DNA from: Bacteroidales bacterium
GTDB lineage: Bacteria; Bacteroidota; Bacteroidia; Bacteroidales; Muribaculaceae
Reading direction: 5' to 3'
Assembly (NCBI GenBank): GCA_900752535.1
Contig: CAADVV010000385.1
Location: 1 to 9,912, forward strand
DNA length: 9,912 bases
The notes under the pieces were generated by a model that was given only the letters and a program-made list of their open reading frames with translations, was not told where the DNA came from and did not search any database. Every line of letters starts with the position of its first letter. Positions within the stretch are counted from its first letter, which is position 1. Below, one piece after another: positions 5,068 through 9,912 of this stretch. The position numbers and the translations under genes are program-made.

Positions 5068-5373
5068 ATGAAACAGAACATGGAAATAATAAGTATGGAC
5101 GTGAAGGCTTTCGACGCGCTGGCAGGGCACGTGGAAGCCATTGAAAGAAAAGCCGAGGCGTTATGCCGCAGGCAAGAGGACGTGAGTTTGAAAAAATGGC
5201 TGGACAACCAGGATGTCTGTGACGTGCTGGGTATATCGAAACGTACCCTGCAAACCTACCGGGAGAAAGGGTTGCTGCCTTTCAGCCGCATCCGTCACAA
5301 AATCTTCTACAAACCGGAAGATGTCGGGAAACTGCTGCAATCGTCGCACTATCCTAATACCGCCGCGTTATGA
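5068..5373 (+). CDS. Small helix-turn-helix protein (excisionase/regulator type), first of a pair
   Basis: The 101-residue protein has an N-terminal helix (about 11-36, probably dimerising) and then a winged helix-turn-helix at about 44-91: WLDNQDVCDVLGISKRTLQ, then YREKGLLPFSRIRHKIFY. This HTH_17/excisionase-like layout is found throughout Bacteroides integrative elements, where members act as recombination directionality factors or as regulators of excision and transfer (for example the Xis2 proteins of CTnDOT). The frame is open back to 4870, but that part covers the hairpins; the ATG at 5068 follows an A-rich leader, and a second ATG at 5080 is a possible alternative. Its TGA overlaps the next start as ATGA, so the two proteins are probably made together. 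Confidence 0.85.
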   Translation: MKQNMEIISMDVKAFDALAGHVEAIERKAEALCRRQEDVSLKKWLDNQDVCDVLGISKRTLQTYREKGLLPFSRIRHKIFYKPEDVGKLLQSSHYPNTAAL

Positions 5374-5681
5374 GCCATTATTTCATCGACAAGCACGATC
5401 CGCGTGTGGCGGATCTCTTCCGGCGCTTGGAAAAGGCCGGCAAGGCACTGGATAAACTGGAATCCTCCGGAGGCCGGACACTCAAGGGAGAGCGGTTCGT
5501 CACCGACGAGGAATTGTCCCGGCTGCTGAAAATCAGCAGGCGTACATTGCAGGAATACCGCACGGCGCGGATCATTCCCTATTATTTGATTCAGGGCAAG
5601 GTACTATACATGGAATCCGAGATACAGAAATTCCTGGAAGATTCCCGGAAGAAATGTATCGGGGGACAGGAATGGGTATAA
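5370..5681 (+). CDS. Small helix-turn-helix protein, second of the pair
   Basis: The 103-residue protein has a charged N-terminal helix (PRVADLFRRLEKAGKALDKL) and a helix-turn-helix at about 43-90 (VTDEELSRLLKISRRTLQEY, then RIIPYYLIQGKVLYMESE). It aligns with the first protein around SKRTLQTYR/SRRTLQEYR and the following wing, so the two are diverged paralogues that could form a heterodimer or bind adjacent sites. It starts within the stop codon of the first gene (ATGA) and ends directly at a strong terminator. By analogy with CTnDOT-type elements it would help the recombinases in excision or regulate element operons; the exact target is unknown. Confidence 0.85.
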   Translation: MSHYFIDKHDPRVADLFRRLEKAGKALDKLESSGGRTLKGERFVTDEELSRLLKISRRTLQEYRTARIIPYYLIQGKVLYMESEIQKFLEDSRKKCIGGQEWV

Positions 5682-5716
5682 AAGAAGAACGGCCAAAACG
5701 TTGGCCGTTCTTCTTT
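5681..5716. terminator. Strong bidirectional terminator between convergent operons
   Basis: AAAGAAGAACGGCCAA (5681-5696) and TTGGCCGTTCTTCTTT (5701-5716) form a perfect 16-bp stem with a 4-base loop (AACG). TTTTT closes it on the plus strand, and the mirror AAAA run gives U residues on the minus strand. It sits between the stop codons at 5681 and 5718 and can serve both operons. Confidence 0.9.
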
Positions 5717-5717
5717 T

Positions 5718-6083
5718 TCAGTTCAATATCGTGTTCATGCCGGGGAGCTGCCAGACGACAGCGGTCGTCGTGGCCCTTCGGACAAGCCACCGTCGGAAGG
5801 CTTCGGCATTCCCGGATTTTAAGCGGAAAGCCAGCGCGGCGATCATTTCGAGCGAATACAGCTCGACAATACCGCCGTCACGGTTGCGCTCCCGGCGGTA
5901 AACCCTCTCCTCACAGAGTATGCCGCTTTTGAGTATGGAGCGGATGTTGCTCCCCACGGCAGGAACGAAGACTCCGAACAGGTCGGCAATCTGGTGGCGC
6001 GTGAGCCATACACGGTTCTCCGGCGCGTGGATTTCCACCCGCCCGTTTTCAATGCTGATAGGTTCTCTTGTCGTCATAGTCAT
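5718..6083 (-). CDS. RhuM-like N-terminal-domain protein in the integrase operon
   Basis: The 121-residue protein resembles the N-terminal region of RhuM/virulence-protein family members: a short beta part (RVEIHAPENRVWLTRHQIAD), a helix-turn-helix-like stretch (LFGVFVPAVGSNIRSILKSG), then VELYSLEMIAALAFRLKSG and EAFRRWLVRR. RhuM proteins are normally about 300 residues, so this is the domain alone. There is no visible decay, and it ends cleanly at the terminator, so I take it as a complete short protein. It follows the second integrase gene by 28 bp and is probably co-transcribed with it. A DNA-binding role in recombination or regulation is inference. M3 (6077) could also be the start. Confidence 0.65.
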   Translation of the reverse strand: MTMTTREPISIENGRVEIHAPENRVWLTRHQIADLFGVFVPAVGSNIRSILKSGILCEERVYRRERNRDGGIVELYSLEMIAALAFRLKSGNAEAFRRWLVRRATTTAVVWQLPGMNTILN

Positions 6084-6111
6084 ACAAATTTATCAATTTT
6101 TGTTATACTGT

Positions 6112-7401
6112 TCAACCGTTTACCGTTATAATATCTGCCGTTTCCGGTTCGTCCTCCTCGTAGAGATTTATTTTCCGGCCTTTGGTCTGTTCTTTCAGCC
6201 GTTTCATGTCCTCGTCCACCTTGCGGTCGGTCACTTTGGCGTAAATCTGCGTGGTGGAAATGCTCTTGTGTCCCATCATGCGGCTGACAGTTTCGATAGG
6301 CACACCCAACGAGAGCGTGATATGTGTCCCGAAATTGTGCCTCGCCTTGTGAAAGGTCATGTCGAAGCCGTATGTCCGTCCCAGTTCTCTGGTGAGCTTG
6401 ATGAGATACCCCCGGCAATAGAGGTTGAAAATCCTGTCGCTTTTACGCTCGTGGCGGTATTTCTCGATGATCTGCAACGGCACGTTCAGCAGGCGGATGG
6501 CCGAGGGCGTTTCGGTCTTCTGGCGCCGGATGTGTATCCAGTACGTTCCGTCGTCCGACTGCGTGATGTCTTTTTCGGACAAGCGTTTCAGGTCGGCGTA
6601 GGACAACCCCGTGAAGGTAGCGAAGAGAAACCAGTCCCGCACCCGCTGGAGGTTGGGTTTATCGACGGGAGTTTCCATCAGCTTTTTGAGGTCTTCGAGT
6701 TTCAAATGGCGGCTCTTGCGCCGGGGCAGTTCCGGGTGCAGCTTCCCGTAAGGGTCGCGCCGGAGTGTACCCTGACTGACAGCCCGCTTGGTCATTTTCT
6801 TCAACCGGTAAAGATGCTCGTGTACTGTCTTGGGTTTCATTTCACGATCTGTACGTAGGAATATTTCAAAATCATCGTAGAACTCCCGGTCAAGGCTCCG
6901 CAACGCTACATCCTCCTTTTCCTTCCTTTTTTTCACGAAGGAGGCTAAAATATTATAGGAGTTCTCGTAACTTTCATAGGTTTCTTCCTTGCGATCCACG
7001 CCGACACGCTTGCGGAACTCCTCGTTATGCTCGCGGAACAAGGCAAGGAGGGTGAACGGTTTCTGCCCGATTCCTTCCACGGCGTTTTTGACCAGCTCGG
7101 CCGTCACGAAACCGAGGCTTTTACGAATATGACGGTAATGCCCGGTGATTTTTTCGGTCAGTTTCTCTATTGCCAGGTTTACCGTTCGGGCGTTCTCGCT
7201 TCGTCCGTTCGCCCTTTTGGTTTCCGGATTCCAAAGCGATGGATCGACAAACGCGTTGATATTGATCGGGGCCGACTTGGCGTCGATGCTTACCTTGCAT
7301 AACAATTTACATGTTCCGTCCTTGCGGACTTTCGTGCGGTTGATGTAGAACAGCAGGGAGAACGTGCTGCGACGTTTTATCTCTTTATTATTCGTTTCCA
7401 T
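6112..7401 (-). CDS. Tyrosine recombinase (integrase), second gene of the tandem pair
   Basis: The 429-residue protein has an arm-site-binding N-terminus (RRSTFSLLFYINRTKVRKDG), a SAM-like core-binding domain (about 115-220) and a C-terminal catalytic domain. Visible active-site residues are Lys295 (QKTETP), H351-x2-R354 (FHKARH), His378 (MMGHKS) and the nucleophile Tyr387 (TTQIYAKV). The usual first catalytic Arg in the TGLR motif is replaced by Ser267 (FTGLSYADLK), as known for IntDOT of CTnDOT, which also lacks it. The frame is open to 7425; METNNKEIKRR at 7401 is preferred because it fits the usual N-terminus of the family. The upstream recombinase ends 31 bp before it. Confidence 0.9.
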   Translation of the reverse strand: METNNKEIKRRSTFSLLFYINRTKVRKDGTCKLLCKVSIDAKSAPININAFVDPSLWNPETKRANGRSENARTVNLAIEKLTEKITGHYRHIRKSLGFVTAELVKNAVEGIGQKPFTLLALFREHNEEFRKRVGVDRKEETYESYENSYNILASFVKKRKEKEDVALRSLDREFYDDFEIFLRTDREMKPKTVHEHLYRLKKMTKRAVSQGTLRRDPYGKLHPELPRRKSRHLKLEDLKKLMETPVDKPNLQRVRDWFLFATFTGLSYADLKRLSEKDITQSDDGTYWIHIRRQKTETPSAIRLLNVPLQIIEKYRHERKSDRIFNLYCRGYLIKLTRELGRTYGFDMTFHKARHNFGTHITLSLGVPIETVSRMMGHKSISTTQIYAKVTDRKVDEDMKRLKEQTKGRKINLYEEDEPETADIITVNG

Positions 7402-7432
7402 AATCGTTGTGAATTTGATTGTCAATGATAGA

Positions 7433-8656
7433 TTAAATAGCTACGGAGAAGCGGCCGGCAATCTTTTCCTCTAAAGACCGGGTATCCATGTCGATCTTGT
7501 CATCGGTCACTTTGGCGTAAATCTGCGTCGTGGAAATGCGGCTATGCCCCAGCATTTTACTGACGGTTTCAAGCGGGACACCATGCGAAAGCGTGATCTC
7601 GGTGGCGTAGGTATGGCGTGCCATGTGAAAGACGAGCTTCCGTTCAATTCCGCAAATGGCGGCAATACGTTTCAGTGTCCGGTTGAGTTCGTTGTTGCTG
7701 TACATCGGCAGCAGTTTTCCTTCCGGGGCCATATCCCGGTACTTGTCGAGGATGAGCAACGGTATGTCGAGCAATGGCACTTCATAGTCGATTTTCGTCT
7801 TCTTGCGGGCGGTCTTGATCCATACCTCACCGTCCTCGGCCACTTCCAGATCCTCCGTCGTCAGGCGGCACATGTCCCCGTAAGGGATACCCGTGTAGCA
7901 GGAGAAGAGGAACAGGTCGCGGATATGGTAGAGTTTCGGGTCGTGCAGGGGTGTGGTCATCAGCCGTTGTAACTCCGCTGCGGTAAGGTATTTCTGTTCC
8001 CGCTCGGGATGTTCGGCTTCATAACCCGCGAACGGGTCGGCAGTGATAATCCCTTCCGCGATGGCTTCCCCGACAATCGTGTTCAACCGTGTGACAAGCA
8101 ACACGATAGTTCCCAGGGCAAAGCGGCGCTCCGTGCGTAGGTAGAGGTCATAGTTGTCGATGAATGAACGGTTCAGGGCCGTGAAAGGAACATCCGACAA
8201 CTTGTATTTCTCCTGGATGAAAGCGGCCACACAGTTACAAGCATAGCGGTAAGATTGCGCTGTTCCCTTTTCCCGGTTCACGCCGACACGTTTTTCGAAA
8301 TGTTCGATGAACGTCCGGAAATAACCCAACAGGGTTTCCTGCCCGAAAGCCGTCCCCAACAACAGATTCCTTATTTCTTCAGCCGTTACATTCTCACGGG
8401 TGGCTGACAGTTCGTCATAAATGGAAATGGCTGAAGCTCGCAAATCGTCCAGTTGCCGGTTGATTTCCCGCGCGGCGTTACTTTTACCCGTGGCACGTCC
8501 GGATGCCCACAGTGCAGCGGGTACGGACATTTTCGCACTAAAAGCCGCTTCTGAAAATTTGCCGACAACAAGTTTCGCCATGACCGGGCAATGTCCCTCG
8601 TCATTCATTTCGCTCTTTTTGAGGTAGAACGTAACCGTTACATCCGTCTGTTTCAT
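7433..8656 (-). CDS. Tyrosine recombinase (integrase), first gene of the tandem pair
   Basis: The 407-residue protein has the same three-part layout: arm-binding N-terminus (VTVTFYLKKSEMNDEGHCPV), core-binding domain (about 105-205) and catalytic domain. H344-x2-R347 (FHMARH), His371 (MLGHSR), Tyr380 (TTQIYAKV) and a Lys in ARKKTKID (285/286) are present. At the first catalytic Arg position the motif reads TGIPYGD, with Pro258 instead of Arg or the Ser of its partner. It is a diverged paralogue of the next gene and shares a 37-bp near-identical stretch with it. The ATG at 8656 lies in an inverted repeat beside a TAATTTTG promoter box. Integration and excision of the element are the expected role, possibly with both recombinases needed. 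Confidence 0.9.
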   Translation of the reverse strand: MKQTDVTVTFYLKKSEMNDEGHCPVMAKLVVGKFSEAAFSAKMSVPAALWASGRATGKSNAAREINRQLDDLRASAISIYDELSATRENVTAEEIRNLLLGTAFGQETLLGYFRTFIEHFEKRVGVNREKGTAQSYRYACNCVAAFIQEKYKLSDVPFTALNRSFIDNYDLYLRTERRFALGTIVLLVTRLNTIVGEAIAEGIITADPFAGYEAEHPEREQKYLTAAELQRLMTTPLHDPKLYHIRDLFLFSCYTGIPYGDMCRLTTEDLEVAEDGEVWIKTARKKTKIDYEVPLLDIPLLILDKYRDMAPEGKLLPMYSNNELNRTLKRIAAICGIERKLVFHMARHTYATEITLSHGVPLETVSKMLGHSRISTTQIYAKVTDDKIDMDTRSLEEKIAGRFSVAI

Positions 8657-8699
8657 AACTCTATTTTTTATGTTGCAAAATTACTTGATATAGAGTTAT
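8655..8699 (-). promoter_or_regulatory. Integrase-operon promoter inside a 10-bp inverted repeat
   Basis: On the minus strand TAATTTTG (8683-8676) matches the -7 consensus, 20 bases before the ATG at 8656; no good TTTG is seen at -33. Perfect repeats ATAACTCTAT (8655-8664) and ATAGAGTTAT (8690-8699) flank it, one touching the start codon, which suggests an operator or a leader hairpin covering the start. GTAATTTTGC here also matches the published GTAnnTTTGC core of CTnDOT attachment sites, though that core overlaps the promoter consensus anyway. Confidence 0.5.
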
Positions 8700-9013
8700 T
8701 TACAGTTATGAAAATTATAGCGGAACAAAGAATAAAACCCCGGATGCCGGTAACATAACCTGTATTTCCATGAAAAACGGAAAAAAACGGTTATCTTTAC
8801 GGGCAAAATATAGGGTTCTTTGCATGGTGAACGGTAAAACCGCAGGTGGTTAAGCGTTATTTTGCCGGATTATCCGGGGCTAAAAAAGGCAACGGATAAG
8901 TAGCAAATCTTTCTCTTAACCTTTCATTATCCTGCATTTTAGCGATTTGGAAAGGTATAGAAGAATTTGGCTTAACTCTCCTCAATACCAAACACTTACT
9001 TTATTTATCCAAA
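8700..9013. other. AT-rich noncoding region, probable location of the element-chromosome junction
   Basis: No frame with gene-like properties is seen. The region contains three GTTAAG motifs: GGTTAAGC at 8848-8855 on the plus strand, and on the minus strand GGTTAAG (8921-8915) and AGTTAAGCC (8977-8969). These could be integrase arm-type sites. An odd palindrome, CCGGATTATCCGG, lies at 8865-8877. Without the other element end, no attachment site can be assigned. Confidence 0.35.
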
Positions 9014-9048
9014 TTTTGCCGTTTTTTTGCGAGTTCTTGCTATCTTTG
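9014..9048 (+). promoter_or_regulatory. trpS promoter
   Basis: TATCTTTG at 9041-9048 is a perfect -7 element, and TTTTG at 9014-9018 lies 22 bases upstream as a likely -33 element. Transcription would start near 9055, giving a leader of about 22 bases before the ATG at 9077, without a Shine-Dalgarno, as usual for the group. Confidence 0.75.
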
Positions 9049-9076
9049 CGAAAAATATAACTGACACATACACATA

Positions 9077-9912
9077 ATGAAAGAAATCGTTCTCAGCGGC
9101 ATCCGCGCCACCGGCAACCTCCATCTGGGAAACTACTTCGGCGCCCTGTCAAAATTCGTCAGGATGCAGGACGACTATGACGCAAACTTCTTCATAGCCG
9201 ACCTCCATGCGCTGACCACTCATCCCGACCCCAGAATGCTCCACTCAAATGTCCACAACATCATCGCGGAGTATCTCGCAGCCGGTCTCGACCCTGAGAA
9301 GGCCACAATATTCGTCCAGAGCGACGTCCCTGAAATACCCGAGCTCTATCTGCTGCTCAACATGCACGTGGGCATCGGCGAGCTCATGCGCACCGCCTCC
9401 TTCAAGGACAAGGCACGCAAACAGTTGGGCATCAAGAGCGACTCTGACGACATCGAGTGCGAGATCATCGGCACCGACTCGAACAAACGCGTCAATGCCG
9501 GTCTGCTCACCTATCCCACACTCATGGCCGTCGACATCCTGATACAGAAAGCCACCAAGGTGCCCGTCGGCAAGGACCAGGAACAACACCTTGAGCTGAC
9601 ACGCCGCTTCGCGCGCCGCTTCAACTCGTTCTATGGTGTCGACCTCTTCCCCGAGCCCCAGAACTTCAACTTCGGCGGCAAACCGGTGAAAGTGCCCGGC
9701 CTCGACGGCTCCGGCAAGATGGGCAAGAGCGAAGGCAACTGCATCTATCTGATTGACGACGAGAAGACCCTGCGCAAGAAGGTGATGCGCGCCGTGACCG
9801 ACGAAGGCCCCAAAGAGCCCAACCAGCCCATGACGCAGCCCGTCGAAAACCTGATGACCCTCATGGAGCTGGCCTCGAAACCCGAGACCGTCGAGCACTT
9901 CCGTCAGGCCTA
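9077..9912 (+). CDS. trpS: Tryptophanyl-tRNA synthetase, 5' part (cut by window edge)
   Basis: TrpS charges tRNA(Trp) with tryptophan using ATP, in the cytoplasm. The visible 278 codons include the class I signature TGNLHLGNY (12-20, the HIGH equivalent) and GKMGKS (213-218, the KMSKS loop), together with family segments such as FFIADLHALTTHPDP, GTDSNKRVNAGLL and VPVGKDQEQHLELTRRFA. The usual length is about 330-350 residues, so roughly 50-70 remain beyond the edge. The ATG at 9077 follows the promoter closely and gives the normal N-terminus (MKEIVLSGIRATGNLHLGNY). Codon use (many CTC, GTC, ATC) differs from the element genes, consistent with native chromosome. Confidence 0.95.
   Translation, partial: MKEIVLSGIRATGNLHLGNYFGALSKFVRMQDDYDANFFIADLHALTTHPDPRMLHSNVHNIIAEYLAAGLDPEKATIFVQSDVPEIPELYLLLNMHVGIGELMRTASFKDKARKQLGIKSDSDDIECEIIGTDSNKRVNAGLLTYPTLMAVDILIQKATKVPVGKDQEQHLELTRRFARRFNSFYGVDLFPEPQNFNFGGKPVKVPGLDGSGKMGKSEGNCIYLIDDEKTLRKKVMRAVTDEGPKEPNQPMTQPVENLMTLMELASKPETVEHFRQA

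Larger units (their letters stand above)
96..8700. mobile_element. Integrase end of a Bacteroidales integrative element (conjugative or mobilizable)
   Basis: The stretch between the IS end and the trpS region contains two tandem tyrosine recombinases, two small excisionase-like helix-turn-helix proteins, a PcfK/PcfJ-like pair and a run of short unknown genes, a set typical of Bacteroides integrative elements. The element continues beyond the left edge. Its right boundary is somewhere in 8657-9050 and is not resolved, because the partner attachment site is outside the window. No relaxase, coupling protein or secretion gene is visible, so conjugative and mobilizable forms cannot be told apart. 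Confidence 0.7.

Noticed and set aside
4734..5207. Minus-strand frame of 157 codons and several plus-strand frames over the intergenic region
   Set aside because: They translate inverted repeats and hairpins, have low-complexity or unnatural composition, and lack plausible starts. The region is better explained as regulatory.
5920..6858. Open frame of 312 codons on the plus strand
   Set aside because: Antisense to the RhuM-like and integrase genes and runs across the strong operon gap; both sense proteins have clear family features.
8657..9076. tRNA gene serving as the integration target
   Set aside because: No cloverleaf, TTCGA-type arm or CCA end is seen on either strand in this gap.
9245..9898. 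Open frame of 217 codons on the minus strand
   Set aside because: It is the antisense shadow of trpS, which has both synthetase signatures.

Overview
The window looks like the chromosome of a gut-type Bacteroidales bacterium carrying the integrase-proximal end of an integrative (conjugative or mobilizable) element. Three things point there. Promoters match the Bacteroidetes -7 consensus TAnnTTTG (TATCTTTG before trpS, TACCTTTG at 4726, TAATTTTG before the integrases). Start codons are mostly preceded by A-rich leaders without a strong Shine-Dalgarno. The protein families (PcfK/PcfJ-like pair, paired small helix-turn-helix proteins, IntDOT-type tyrosine recombinases) are typical of Bacteroides elements. 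Genus cannot be fixed from this window.

Layout, left to right. (1) 1-95 is the end of an IS3-family (IS150-like) insertion sequence; its first transposase codons read off the left edge. (2) 129-4536 is a leftward operon of nine genes. Reading in the direction of transcription, they are a small membrane protein, a 330-residue element protein with a C-terminal LGGRFN...GWIF module, a PcfK-like protein, a PcfJ-like protein, then five short conserved-looking unknowns, one only 59 residues long. Four of the gaps carry the same GC-rich hairpin, three of them near-identical. (3) 4537-5067 has no convincing protein gene but is very structured. It contains a large imperfect palindrome of about 300 bp whose arms each resemble a promoter, leader and start codon, followed rightward by a run of hairpins. 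(4) 5068-5681 holds two overlapping rightward helix-turn-helix genes (excisionase/regulator type), ending in a strong terminator shared with the convergent operon. (5) 5718-8656 is a leftward operon of two tandem tyrosine recombinases followed by a RhuM-like DNA-binding protein. (6) 8657-9076 is AT-rich, noncoding, and probably contains the element-chromosome junction. (7) 9077 to the right edge is the 5' part of trpS, a chromosomal housekeeping gene with its own promoter.

Inferred working: the recombinases integrate and excise the element, while the paired HTH proteins (and perhaps the RhuM-like protein) set direction or regulate. The PcfK/PcfJ operon is an accessory transfer or maintenance module of unknown biochemistry. 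The most unusual part is 4515-5067, where duplicated divergent promoter and leader sequences, a possible 11-codon leader peptide and mutually exclusive hairpins suggest RNA-level or switch-like control between the two operons. No CRISPR array, tRNA, rRNA, antibiotic-resistance gene or recognised defence system was seen.
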